This document shows, piece after piece, positions 1-8,039 of a stretch of DNA of 12,399 nucleotides (its first letter is position 1; each line of letters begins with the position of its first letter). This DNA comes from Gemmatimonadota bacterium (GTDB lineage Bacteria > Gemmatimonadota > Gemmatimonadetes > Gemmatimonadales > GWC2-71-9): the NCBI GenBank assembly GCA_003220855.1, contig QHTP01000069.1, forward strand, positions 1 through 12,399. Reading direction: 5' to 3'. A model generated the notes under the pieces. It ran no database searches and was not told the origin of the DNA. It worked only from the letters and a program-made list of their open reading frames with translations. The position numbers and the translations under genes were made by a program.

Positions 1-1
1 G

Positions 2-973
2 CACCTGGAGCGACTGTCCGGCTCGGTCACGCTGGCGCGGCGTGCGGAGACGTATCTGCGCTATTACGCTGGTGGGTTCGCGCTCGTCGTGATCGTGTTC
101 GGCGGCCTGGCCCTGACCGCGGCGGTGCGGCTGGCGGGGCACCTGTCCCGCCAGTTGTCGCGACCGATCGACGAGCTGGTGGGGTGGACCCGTCTGATCC
201 GGCGGCGGGTGCCCCTGCCCGCGGGTCCGGCGAGTCGCGGAGCGCCCGAGTTCGAGGCGCTGCGCCAGGCGCTGCGCGAGCTCGCGACGGCGCTCGACGC
301 CGCCCGCGAGCGCGAGCTCGAGGCCGAGCGGTTGCGGGCGTTCCGAGAGGTGGCCCGCCGCGTCGCCCACGAGATCAAGAACCCGCTCACGTCGATGCGG
401 ATCGCGGTAGACCAGCTGCGGCGGTCGGGCGGACAGGCTGACGGGCGGATGGGCGTGGCCGTGGACGTGATGCAATCCGAGACCGAGCGCCTGGAGCGGC
501 TCGCCCGGGAGTTCTCCGATTTCGGCCGCCTGCCCGAGGGCCCGAAGAGCGAGGTCGACCTGGTGGACCTGCTGGTGGATCTGGGCAAGAGCGCGGTCCC
601 GCCCGAGGTCGCCGTTCGCGTACGGGCCAACGGCGAGCCCTGCAAGGTGCTGGGGCACTACGACCCGTTGCGGCGCGCCTTCGCGAACCTGCTGCGCAAC
701 GCCGCGGAAGCGATGCAGGGCCACGGCGCGATCGAGGTCGCGATCACGCGTGACGGGGGCGGTTTGGTCGTGACGATCGCCGATCACGGCCCCGGGGTTC
801 CGGACGAGCTGCGCCAGCGAGTGTTCGAGCCCTACTTCACGACCAAGCAGGAGGGGACGGGGCTGGGGCTCGCGCTGGTGCGGCAGACGATCGAGGCGCA
901 CAGTGGGACCATCGGCGTCGCGGACACGCCGGGCGGCGGCGCCACCTTTTCCATCGTGCTCTCGGCCACATGA
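2..973 (+). CDS. Sensor histidine kinase, NtrB/NtrY-like (5' end outside window)
   Basis: The reading frame is open from the first bases, so the start and sensor region lie to the left. A membrane helix (about 74-130, FALVVIVFGGLALTAAV) is followed by a linker with HAMP-like character and a charged helical stretch. The dimerisation/phosphoacceptor motif is VAHEIKNP, with its His codon at 368-370. The ATPase domain shows the N box (NLLRNAAEA), the G1 box DHGPGVP, then FEPYFTTK and the G2 box GTGLGLALV, so all catalytic elements are present. It should autophosphorylate at the inner membrane and pass phosphate to the response regulator whose ATG overlaps its stop (ATGA at 970-973). The HEIKNPLTSMR style is typical of kinases that pair with sigma-54 activators. 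The signal sensed is unknown. Confidence 0.93.
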   Translation, partial: HLERLSGSVTLARRAETYLRYYAGGFALVVIVFGGLALTAAVRLAGHLSRQLSRPIDELVGWTRLIRRRVPLPAGPASRGAPEFEALRQALRELATALDAARERELEAERLRAFREVARRVAHEIKNPLTSMRIAVDQLRRSGGQADGRMGVAVDVMQSETERLERLAREFSDFGRLPEGPKSEVDLVDLLVDLGKSAVPPEVAVRVRANGEPCKVLGHYDPLRRAFANLLRNAAEAMQGHGAIEVAITRDGGGLVVTIADHGPGVPDELRQRVFEPYFTTKQEGTGLGLALVRQTIEAHSGTIGVADTPGGGATFSIVLSAT

Positions 974-2343
974 ACCCGCGTATCCTGCTGGTCGACGACG
1001 AGACCAACATCCGCAAGATGGTCGGGGCGCTGCTCGAGTCCGAGGGATTCGAGACGGCGGAGGCCGCGAGCGGCAGCGCCGCGCTCGCCGCGGTCGAGCG
1101 CGCCGCGCCGGACGCCGTCCTGCTGGACCTCATGATGCCCGGCGGGCCGGACGGCCTCGCCACGCTGGAGCAGCTGAAGCGCCTCGCGCCCGACGTGCCG
1201 GTCGTGATGATGAGCGGGAAGGCGAGCCTCACCGACGCGGTGCGGGCGACCAAGCTGGGCGCATTTCAGTTCCTGGAGAAGCCGCTCACGCCCGAGGGGG
1301 TGGTCACCACGTTGCGCGCCGCCCTCGAGCTGTCGCGCACCCTGGCCGAGAACCGCCGGCTGCACGAAGCGCTGGGGCACGCGGATCCCCTGGTGGGCGT
1401 GAGCGCCGCGATGCAGGAGCTGCGTGACCTGATCGCACGGGTCGCTCCTACCGAGGTGCGCGTGCTGATCACCGGCGAGTCGGGCACGGGCAAGGAGCTC
1501 GTGGCCTCGGCGATCCACCGCCAGAGCGCGCGGGCGGGCAGGCCGTTCGTGTGCGTCAACAGCGCCGCGATCCCGAGGGACCTCGTCGAGTCGGAGATGT
1601 TCGGCCACGAGCGCGGCGCCTTCACGGGCGCCACGGAGCGGCGGGTCGGACGCTTCGAGCTCGCGGACGGGGGGACGCTGTTCCTCGACGAAGTAGGCGA
1701 TCTGGGACTCGAGGCGCAGGCGAAGCTGCTGCGCGTGCTCGAGAGCGGCGTGATCGAACGGCTGGGCGGCGAGAAGCCGATCAGCGTGGACGTGCGCGTG
1801 ATCGCCGCGACCAACAAGGACCTCGGGAAGGCGTCGCGGCAAGGGCAGTTTCGCGAGGACCTGCTGTTCCGCCTCAACGTGCTCCCGATCCACATCCCGC
1901 CCTTGCGCGAGCGGGGGGACGACGTCGCGCCGCTGGTGCAGCATTTCGCGACGCGCCAGGTGACGCGGTTGGGCCGCCCGGTGGCCTTCGACGCCGGCGC
2001 CGTCCAGCTGCTGGGCGGCTACGGCTGGCCCGGGAACGTGCGCGAGCTGGCCAACATCGTGGAGCGGCTCGCGATCCTCGCGACCGGCGACACGGTGACC
2101 GCCGACGACGTGGCGCGGGTGGTGCCCCAAGACGGCACGCCCGCCGCGGCCTCCGAGGCGTGGAGCGATGTGGCGCTGTCGGAAGCGCTCGACGGCTTCG
2201 AGCGCACACTCATCGCGCGGGCGCTGTCGGCCGCCCGGGGCAACGTGGCGGAGGCGGCGCGCCGCCTCGCCACGGACCGCGCCAACCTGTATCGCCGCAT
2301 GCGCCGGCTCGGGCTCGAGCCGCCGCGCACGGTGGCAGGCTGA
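970..2343 (+). CDS. Sigma-54-dependent response regulator, NtrC family
   Basis: A 457-residue protein with the standard three-part layout. The receiver domain spans about 1-120, with acidic pocket D9/D10, phosphoacceptor D53 (LLDLMMP) and K104 (EKP). The AAA+ domain spans about 139-370, with Walker A GESGTGKE at 169-176, GAFTGA at 216-221 (the loop that contacts sigma-54) and Walker B TLFLDEVGD at 236-244. Further on are FRLNVLPIHIPPLRER and the sensor II motif WPGNVREL. The C-terminal Fis-type helix-turn-helix (about 410-450) contains GNVAEAARRLATDRANLYRRM. All residues needed for an active sigma-54 activator are visible. It overlaps the kinase gene by four bases and is its obvious partner. 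No convincing sigma-54 promoter was found by eye in the window, so its targets are unknown; the two downstream envelope genes are candidates by position only. Confidence 0.95.
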   Translation: MNPRILLVDDETNIRKMVGALLESEGFETAEAASGSAALAAVERAAPDAVLLDLMMPGGPDGLATLEQLKRLAPDVPVVMMSGKASLTDAVRATKLGAFQFLEKPLTPEGVVTTLRAALELSRTLAENRRLHEALGHADPLVGVSAAMQELRDLIARVAPTEVRVLITGESGTGKELVASAIHRQSARAGRPFVCVNSAAIPRDLVESEMFGHERGAFTGATERRVGRFELADGGTLFLDEVGDLGLEAQAKLLRVLESGVIERLGGEKPISVDVRVIAATNKDLGKASRQGQFREDLLFRLNVLPIHIPPLRERGDDVAPLVQHFATRQVTRLGRPVAFDAGAVQLLGGYGWPGNVRELANIVERLAILATGDTVTADDVARVVPQDGTPAAASEAWSDVALSEALDGFERTLIARALSAARGNVAEAARRLATDRANLYRRMRRLGLEPPRTVAG

Positions 2344-2345
2344 CC

Positions 2346-4091
2346 ATGCGTAGCGTCGCGCTCGCCGCCCTCTGCCTGCTCGGCGCCGCGGCCGCCGCGG
2401 CGCAGGACACGGCGATCGTGATCCAACCGGAGAGCGCCGGCGCGATGGTGCAGCCGCCGGAGCTGCCTCGCCCGGTCGCCGAGGAAGTGGTCCGCCGCTA
2501 CAACGCCGCGACGACCACGCGGCTCGTGGGGCGCTCGCGGCTCCCGGCCGGGAACGCCTGGCGCGGCGACGTCGCCGTGCGGAGCGGGCCCGTGACAGTG
2601 GGCGGCCGGGTCGAAGGCACGCTGCTCGTGATCAATGGCGACGCCGTGCTCGACACGGCGGCGGTCATCACGGGCGACCTCATCGTGGTCGGCGGCACCG
2701 TCGCGCGCGCCCGGGGAGCCGCGGTATCGGGCGAGGTGCGCGTCTACCAGGAGCCCCTCGCTTTCCGCGCCAAGGGCGACGAGATCGCCCTCGTCCCCCC
2801 GGACCTGCGGCGCTGGTTTCGCAACCTCGGCGTCGAGAAATCGTGGGGCACCGCCGATTCGCGGTCGTCGCTGACGCTCGCCACCGGGGGCACGTTCAAC
2901 AGGGTCGAAGGACTGCCCGTGGTGTTCGGGCCGCTGTTCGACTGGAAGCTGCACCGCAACGAGCGGTTGCGCGTGGATGCGCTGGGCGTGTTCCGGACCG
3001 CAGGGGAGTTCACCGACAAGCGCAACGATCTGGGCTACATCTTCCGCGCGGAGCTGCGCTCCGGCGAGGTGCCGGCGTACGGTGTGCAGTTTCGCGCGTT
3101 CGACGTCGTGGCCCCGGTCGAAGATTGGGAGCTGCGCAACGGCGAGGTAGGGTGGTCGGCGTTCCTGTTCCAGCGCGATTATCGCGATTACTACCTCAGC
3201 AAGGGCGTGGCCGGGCGCGTGTTCGTGCAGCCCGAGCGGGCGCTGCAGCTCGACCTCGAGCTGCGGCACGACTGGCAAAAGAGCGTCGCCGCGCGCGACC
3301 CGTGGACCGTGTTCCGCCACGGCCAGCCGTGGCGTCCCAACCCACCGATCGACGATGGGCACTACACGGCGCTCAGCGGCAGCCTCAGCTTCGATACCCG
3401 CAACGACCGCGCCGACCCCACGGCCGGGTGGTGGCTGCGTGTCCGGGTCGAGCATGCTCACTCGAAGGACGTGACGCCGCAATCGGGCGTCCCCAGCAGC
3501 GTGCGCCCCGCGATCGCGACGGACGGCTCCTATGCGTTCAGCCGCCTGTTCCTCGACTTCCGTCGCTACGTGCGCGTGAGCCCGGCGGGGCGCCTCAACC
3601 TTCGGCTCCTCGCGGGCGGATGGACCGGAGGGGATGCGCTCCCCCTGCAAGAGCGCCTCTCCATCGGCGGGCCCGACCCGCTGGCGGGCTACGGCTTCCA
3701 CCACAGCGCGTGCAACCGCGACATCGTCGACCCGGCGTTCGCGGGGACCCTGGTGGCGGTGTGTGACCGGGTGATCCTGGCGCAGGCCGAATACCGCGGT
3801 CACCTCTCCCTGCACTGGTCGTACGGCGCGTCGGCACCCGAGGACGAAGCGGTCAAGTCGCTGTTCACGCTGCAGGGACCCGATCTCGTGGTGCTGGGAG
3901 ACGCCGGGCAGGCTTGGCTCGTCGGCGCCGGACCGGGCCGGCTGCCCGCCAACCGGCTGCCGACGCTCGGCAGCTGGCTGGCCGATCTGGGCCTGGGGGT
4001 CGATTGGGGGGGATTCGGCGTGTACGTGGCCAAGGCGGTGACCGCCGGAGAGCCTCTGCGATTTACCCTGCGACTCGATCACCGCTTCTGA
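2346..4091 (+). CDS. Omp85/surface-antigen-like outer-membrane beta-barrel with bactofilin-like N-terminal region
   Basis: A 581-residue protein with a clear Sec signal peptide (MRSVALAALCLLGAAAAAAQ). The start is the ATG two bases after the regulator stop; the frame stays open upstream only as a shadow of that gene. Residues about 79-135 carry short repeated VxVGGxVxGxLxVxxGD-type turns, as in bactofilin/polymer-forming beta-helices. The rest alternates polar and hydrophobic residues like barrel strands, with Bac_surface_Ag hallmarks: SLSFDTRNDRADPTAGW near 355-372, LSIGGPDPLAGYGF further on, and a C-terminal Phe (LRFTLRLDHRF) as in the BAM recognition signal. No POTRA domain is recognisable, so it is probably not BamA or TamA. 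Outer-membrane location is well supported; its role, such as transport, lipid or surface assembly, is not determined. It is likely co-transcribed with the two-component genes. Confidence 0.8.
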   Translation: MRSVALAALCLLGAAAAAAQDTAIVIQPESAGAMVQPPELPRPVAEEVVRRYNAATTTRLVGRSRLPAGNAWRGDVAVRSGPVTVGGRVEGTLLVINGDAVLDTAAVITGDLIVVGGTVARARGAAVSGEVRVYQEPLAFRAKGDEIALVPPDLRRWFRNLGVEKSWGTADSRSSLTLATGGTFNRVEGLPVVFGPLFDWKLHRNERLRVDALGVFRTAGEFTDKRNDLGYIFRAELRSGEVPAYGVQFRAFDVVAPVEDWELRNGEVGWSAFLFQRDYRDYYLSKGVAGRVFVQPERALQLDLELRHDWQKSVAARDPWTVFRHGQPWRPNPPIDDGHYTALSGSLSFDTRNDRADPTAGWWLRVRVEHAHSKDVTPQSGVPSSVRPAIATDGSYAFSRLFLDFRRYVRVSPAGRLNLRLLAGGWTGGDALPLQERLSIGGPDPLAGYGFHHSACNRDIVDPAFAGTLVAVCDRVILAQAEYRGHLSLHWSYGASAPEDEAVKSLFTLQGPDLVVLGDAGQAWLVGAGPGRLPANRLPTLGSWLADLGLGVDWGGFGVYVAKAVTAGEPLRFTLRLDHRF

Positions 4092-4711
4092 GGTCGGGCC
4101 TGGCGGTCCTCGCCCTGCTCGGCGCCGCGGCCGTCGCCCCGGCTGGCGCGCAGTCGCCCGCGTTGACGGTCATCATCCAGAGCGGCGTCCCCCGTATTCA
4201 GGCCACCGGCCTGCTCGCCGACGGCAGGTTCGTCGGCCTGATGCGCTCCGGTTTCCCGCTGCGCCTGCACTATCGGCTGGAGCTGTGGCGGTCGCGCTCG
4301 GGATGGTTCGATCAGTTCGTGAGCGACTGGTCGTGGGACGCCGTGGCGCGCCACGACCCGCTCGCCGACGACTTCGTGCTCCTGCGCAGCAGCGGGACCG
4401 TCACGCGCTACGGCACCCCGGACGACCTGGAACGGGCGCTGGAAATCCCCTACCGCGTGAACTTGAAGCCCAAAGGCACGGGGAATTTCTACTTCGTGTG
4501 CCACCTCGAGGTGACCACGCTGAACGACACCGACTTGGAAGAGTTGACGCGCTGGCTCAAAGGCGACGTGAGTCCAGCGGTATCGGGCGGCGGCAACGTC
4601 GGCGGCGCGCTGGCGCGCGGCGCGCAACGGCTGCTGGTCCGGATCGCGGGCCTGCCCCGCCTCACGCTGGAGGCGCGGTCGGAGACCGTGGCCCGCGCGG
4701 AAGGAAACTAG
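4088..4711 (+). CDS. DUF4390 family secreted protein, probable CTG start
   Basis: The mature part (LTVIIQSGVPRIQATGLLADGRF..., then LHYRLELWRSRSGWFD and RVNLKPKGTGNFYFVCHLEV) fits the DUF4390 family, which in proteobacteria often sits beside NtrY-like kinase and regulator genes, as here. The frame has no ATG or GTG before the signal peptide; the nearest TTG upstream is at 3914, deep inside the barrel gene. The best start is CTG at 4088, overlapping the previous TGA (CTGA) and giving (M)RSGLAVLALLGAAAVAPAGAQ, a normal Sec signal cleaved after AGA. This closely resembles the MRSVALAALCLLGAAAAAAQ of the preceding gene. An alternative is ATT at 4061, with GGAGAG at 4047-4052 eight bases before it. 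The length from CTG is 207 residues. Biochemical function is unknown. The gene converges on the HNH gene with 7 bp between stops. Confidence 0.75.
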   Translation: MRSGLAVLALLGAAAVAPAGAQSPALTVIIQSGVPRIQATGLLADGRFVGLMRSGFPLRLHYRLELWRSRSGWFDQFVSDWSWDAVARHDPLADDFVLLRSSGTVTRYGTPDDLERALEIPYRVNLKPKGTGNFYFVCHLEVTTLNDTDLEELTRWLKGDVSPAVSGGGNVGGALARGAQRLLVRIAGLPRLTLEARSETVARAEGN

Positions 4712-4718
4712 GGGCGAG

Positions 4719-5267
4719 CTACAGCGCTTCGAGCGCCGCGAGGACCTCGCCCCCGTAGAACAGCCGGATGTACTTGGACTGGATCGACGTGAGGCGGCGG
4801 ACCGCCCAGGCGAGGTGCACGAAATGCGGCTCCACCGGCGGCCGCAGCGGATGCATCCCGGCCTCTTCCGGCAAGAGGTTGCCCTTGCGCGTGTTGCACG
4901 AGCTGCACGCCGTCAACACGTTGGTCCACGCGTTCGTGCCCCCGCGCGACAACGGTACCAGGTGATCCCGCGTCAGGCACTCCCGGTGGCGCAGCTCGTG
5001 CTGGCTCCGCCCGCAGAACTGGCAGCGGTAGTTGTCGCGGGCGAAGAGGAACGTGTTGGTGACCTGGCGGCGGAACCGGCGCGGCACGTGCACGAACTTG
5101 ACGAGGCGAATCACGGCGGGCCGCGGAATGGCGAGACGCTCGCTCCGCATGACGGGACCGTCCGCTTCGACGATTTCCGCCTTGCGGTCGATCACGAGCC
5201 GCAACGCCCGCCGCACGGGCACCATGGTGAGCGGCTCGAAAGACGCGTTGAGCGCCAGGCAGCGCAC
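4719..5267 (-). CDS. HNH endonuclease
   Basis: A 182-residue protein of the common stand-alone HNH family. Its N-terminal stretch RCLALNASFEPL matches the conserved opening of this family, which supports the GTG start at 5267 rather than an inner ATG near 5225. A GGGGAGG ribosome binding site lies just upstream. The C-terminal half holds a zinc ribbon, C82-x2-C85 (CQFCG) and C121-x2-C124 (CSSC). Between and around it lies the HNH/beta-beta-alpha metal core: D101-H102 (TRDHLVPLSRGG), N116 and N125 (CNTRKGN). It should bind one structural zinc and one catalytic metal and cleave nucleic acid. Such genes are widespread as single genes in bacterial chromosomes and their cellular role is mostly unclear. 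There is no adjacent methylase or terminase, so restriction or phage packaging is not supported. Confidence 0.9.
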   Translation of the reverse strand: MRCLALNASFEPLTMVPVRRALRLVIDRKAEIVEADGPVMRSERLAIPRPAVIRLVKFVHVPRRFRRQVTNTFLFARDNYRCQFCGRSQHELRHRECLTRDHLVPLSRGGTNAWTNVLTACSSCNTRKGNLLPEEAGMHPLRPPVEPHFVHLAWAVRRLTSIQSKYIRLFYGGEVLAALEAL

Positions 5268-5282
5268 AGACCTCCCCGGGGG

Positions 5283-5322
5283 AAAAAAGTGGCCATCCGC
5301 CCGAAGCGAGCGAGACGGCCAC
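5283..5322 (-). terminator. Rho-independent terminator of argG-argH
   Basis: Read on the minus strand, the hairpin begins GTGGCCGTC (5322-5314) and closes with GATGGCCAC (5297-5289): nine pairs including one G-T wobble. An inner stem, CGCTC against GGGCG, surrounds the loop GCTTC with one bulged base. Six T residues follow (5288-5283). It starts 41 bases after the argH stop and works only in the minus direction. It also lies within the leader region of the HNH gene, so read-through from argH into that gene should be limited. Confidence 0.8.
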
Positions 5323-5324
5323 GT

Positions 5325-5353
5325 ATGCTACACAACCGGCTAACGCGCGGCAA
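5325..5353 (-). promoter_or_regulatory. Candidate sigma-70 promoter for the HNH gene
   Basis: Minus-strand TTGCCG (5353-5348) and TAGCAT (5330-5325) are separated by exactly 17 bases; each matches four of six consensus positions. The predicted transcription start is near 5318, giving a leader of about 50 bases before the GTG at 5267. That start lies inside the 5' arm of the terminator hairpin, so transcripts from here would lack much of that arm. It is moderately supported; motif matches alone are weak evidence in DNA this rich in G and C. Confidence 0.45.
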
Positions 5354-5362
5354 GACCTTGGG

Positions 5363-6796
5363 TTAAGTACCTCCGGACGCGGCGAATGCAAGTTGCAGCG
5401 CCGCAAGCTGCTCGTCCACCGATGCCCGGGATGCGCCTCCGGGAGTCCCCCGCCCTTCGATCGAATCTTCCCATGTGCCCAGCTGGGCCAGCGCCGCGCC
5501 CAGCGCTGGGTGAAGCGCCGCCGCTGCGGGGATCGGCACCTGGTCGAGTGGCACGCCGGAGCGCTCCGCCTCGCGGACCAGCCGGCCCACCAGGCCGTGG
5601 CTCTCCCGAAACGGAACACCCGACTCGACGAGCAGGTCGGCCAGATCGGTGGCGCGCAGCGAGGCGTCGAGCGCGCCGCGCATGCGATCAGGGTCCACCG
5701 TGAGCGCCGCGAGCGCCCCGGTCACGGCGGGCAGGACCAGACCCAGCGTGTCGAACGCGTCGAACAGCAGGGCTTTGTCCTCCTGCAAATCCTTGCTGTA
5801 GCCGGCGGGGAGGCCCTTGAGCGTCGTGAGCAGCGCAACCAGATCGCCCAGCAGGCGCCCCGACTTCGCCCGGGCCAGCTCGAGCACATCCGGGTTGCGT
5901 TTTTGCGGCAGCAGGCTCGAGCCGGTGCTGAAGTCGTCCGACAGCCGGACGAAACCGAACTCGGCGGTCGAATACAGCAGCAGCTCGGCGGCGAGGCGCG
6001 ACAGGTGCGTGCCCACGAGCGACAACGCGAACAGCACTTCCGCCACGAAGTCGCGGTCCCCGGTGGCGTCGAGCGCGTTGGCGCAGACGGCGCGGAACCC
6101 GAGCGCTTCTTTCAGGAGGACCCGGTCCACGGGAAATCCCGAGCCGGCGAGCGCCCCCGACCCGAGGGGCAGCTCGGCCACGCGGCGGCGCGCGTCCGCG
6201 AGACGCTGTCGGTCTCGCACCAGCGGCCAAGCGTGGGCCAGCAGCACGTACGCCCAGCGCACCGGCTGCGCCCGCTGGCCGTGCGTGTAGCCGGGGAGGA
6301 GCGCGTCGACGCCGTCTTGCGCCCGCGCCACGAGCGTGCGCCCGAGCGCGGCGATGTCGCCGTCGACCTGGTCGATCGCCTCGAGGGTCCAGAGCCGCAG
6401 GTCGGTCGCCACCTGGTCGTTGCGCGAGCGGCCCGTGTGGAGCTTGCCCGCGACCGCGCCGACTTCGACGTACAGCAGCCGCTCGACGAGCGTGTGGACG
6501 TCCTCGTCGGGCGCGCCGACGGCCGCGCCATCGGCGAGCCGCTCGGCGACGCGGTCCAGACCCTCGAGCAGCTGCGTTTCCTCGGTGGGGGTCACGACGC
6601 CGACCCGGCCCAGCGCATGCACCCAGGCCTTGCTCGCCGCGACGTCCTGGGGCCACAGGCGGTGATCGACGGGGAGGCTGCGGTTGAGCGCGTCGAGCGC
6701 CTCACTGGGACCGGCGCTGAACCGACTGCCCCACATCTGATGCGGGGCGGCGGGAGGCGGGGGAGGCGGCGCAGGCTCCGTCGGCCGGGCGGCCAT
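5363..6796 (-). CDS. argH: Argininosuccinate lyase
   Basis: A 477-residue protein that cleaves argininosuccinate to arginine and fumarate, the last step of arginine synthesis, in the cytoplasm as a homotetramer. Visible family motifs are MWGSRF (21-26), TGRSRNDQ (121-128), GYTHGQRAQP with the active-site His172, GALAGSGFPVDR (214-225), and the fumarase/lyase signature GSSLLPQKRNPD (292-303) with the catalytic-loop serine. Gly173 replaces the usual Leu of GYTHLQRAQP. The start is the ATG at 6796, whose A is shared with the argG stop (TGATG), so translation is coupled. The N-terminus carries about 20 extra residues before MWGSRF, including six consecutive prolines; these precede the normal family start and probably form a disordered tail. 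It ends upstream of a strong terminator. Confidence 0.97.
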   Translation of the reverse strand: MAARPTEPAPPPPPPAAPHQMWGSRFSAGPSEALDALNRSLPVDHRLWPQDVAASKAWVHALGRVGVVTPTEETQLLEGLDRVAERLADGAAVGAPDEDVHTLVERLLYVEVGAVAGKLHTGRSRNDQVATDLRLWTLEAIDQVDGDIAALGRTLVARAQDGVDALLPGYTHGQRAQPVRWAYVLLAHAWPLVRDRQRLADARRRVAELPLGSGALAGSGFPVDRVLLKEALGFRAVCANALDATGDRDFVAEVLFALSLVGTHLSRLAAELLLYSTAEFGFVRLSDDFSTGSSLLPQKRNPDVLELARAKSGRLLGDLVALLTTLKGLPAGYSKDLQEDKALLFDAFDTLGLVLPAVTGALAALTVDPDRMRGALDASLRATDLADLLVESGVPFRESHGLVGRLVREAERSGVPLDQVPIPAAAALHPALGAALAQLGTWEDSIEGRGTPGGASRASVDEQLAALQLAFAASGGT

Positions 6797-8028
6797 CAGT
6801 CCGCCGCCGCGCCGACTTCGCGCTGCTGGCGTGCCGCCTCGAGGCCGGCGCCGATCCGCACCGAGAGGCCGTAGAGGTGGATGAATCCTTCGGCGTCGTG
6901 CTGGTCGTACACGTTGTCCTTCCCGAACGTGGCGTACGACGGCTGATAGAGCGCGTACGGACTCTCGCGTCCGGCGACCGCGAGGCCGCCCTTGTAGAGC
7001 TTGAGCCGCACCGTGCCGGTGACGCGTTTTTGGGTGCTGGCGACGGCGGCGTCGAGCGCCTCCCGCTCGGGGGTCCACCAGCGCCCGTCGTACACCAGGT
7101 CGGCGTAGCGTAGCGCCATCTCGTCCTTGAGGCGCAGGGTCCGACGATCGAGCACCAGCTGCTCGAGCTCGCGGTGCGCGGCGTGCAGCAGCGTCCCGCC
7201 CGGTGTCTCGTACACGCCACGGGACTTCATGCCGACCAGGCGATCTTCGACGACGTCGGCGCGGCCGACGCCGTGCTCGCCCGCGACGGCGTTGAGCATC
7301 TCGAGCAGCTCGACGGGACCGAGCGGCACGTGATCCACGGCGACCGGCGTTCCTTCTTCGAACCCGATCTCGACGACGGCGGGCAGCTCCGGCGCCTCGA
7401 GCGGGTCGCGGGTCATGACGAAGATGTGCTCTGGGGGTTGTTTGGAGGGGTCTTCCAGGATGCCGCCCTCATGAGAGCAGTGCCACAAATTACGGTCGGT
7501 GGAGTACGGCTTCTCGAGCGTGGCCTGCACCGGGATCCCTTTCGCCTTCACGTATGCGATCAAGTCTTCCCGGCCCTGGAACTCCCATTCACGCCACGGC
7601 GCGATCACCCGCAGCTCCGGCGCGAGCGCCGCGTAGCTGAGCTCGAAGCGCACCTGATCGTTGCCCTTGCCCGTGCAGCCGTGCGCCACCGCCTGGGCAG
7701 CGGCGCGCTGGGCGAGCGCCACCTGATGCGCCGCCATCACGGGGCGGGCCATGCCCGTGCCGAGCAGGTAGGTGCGGGCGTAGACGGCGCCGGCGCGGAG
7801 CGTGGGGAACACGAAATCGCGCACGAATTCTTCGCGCAGGTCTTCGACCACGCAATCGATGGCGCCGGAGCGCTTGGCCTTGTCCACCAGGCCACCGAGC
7901 TCTCCCGCGCCCTGCCCCACGTCCGCCGCGAAACACAGCACCCGCGCGCCGTATGTCTCGCGCAGCCAGGGAACGATCGCCGAGGTGTCGAGTCCGCCCG
8001 AATATGCGAGGACGACCAACGGCCCCAT
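6796..8028 (-). CDS. argG: Argininosuccinate synthase
   Basis: A 410-residue protein that joins citrulline and aspartate at the cost of ATP (to AMP and PPi), the step before ArgH. The N-terminal ATP-pyrophosphatase loop SGGLDTS is at residues 10-16. Downstream motifs include YLLGTGMARPVMA and HGCTGKGNDQVRFE for substrate binding, KPYSTDRNLWH, and VGMKSRGVYETPGG. The length is normal for the family. I place the start at ATG 8028 because GTGAGG lies about nine bases upstream at 8043-8038. The in-frame GTG at 8043 would have no ribosome binding site and would overlap the operator. The first gene of an argG-argH unit, it is probably repressed by arginine through the operator at 8040-8073. Confidence 0.97.
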   Translation of the reverse strand: MGPLVVLAYSGGLDTSAIVPWLRETYGARVLCFAADVGQGAGELGGLVDKAKRSGAIDCVVEDLREEFVRDFVFPTLRAGAVYARTYLLGTGMARPVMAAHQVALAQRAAAQAVAHGCTGKGNDQVRFELSYAALAPELRVIAPWREWEFQGREDLIAYVKAKGIPVQATLEKPYSTDRNLWHCSHEGGILEDPSKQPPEHIFVMTRDPLEAPELPAVVEIGFEEGTPVAVDHVPLGPVELLEMLNAVAGEHGVGRADVVEDRLVGMKSRGVYETPGGTLLHAAHRELEQLVLDRRTLRLKDEMALRYADLVYDGRWWTPEREALDAAVASTQKRVTGTVRLKLYKGGLAVAGRESPYALYQPSYATFGKDNVYDQHDAEGFIHLYGLSVRIGAGLEAARQQREVGAAAD

Positions 8029-8039
8029 GGGTTCACGCC

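Noticed and set aside
832..2130. Minus-strand open frame of over 400 codons opposite the kinase/regulator genes
   Set aside because: Same shadow effect; the overlapping plus-strand regulator has every catalytic motif.
2019..4082. Very long open frame on the minus strand, antisense to the regulator and barrel genes
   Set aside because: High-GC codon bias removes stops on the opposite strand. The translation is low-complexity (rich in R, A, H) with no domain, while the plus strand has clear protein families.
4724..4736. Small hairpin GCGCT-TCG-AGCGC at the convergent gene ends
   Set aside because: The stem is only five pairs, has no T tract on either strand and lies in HNH coding sequence, so it is not supported as a terminator.
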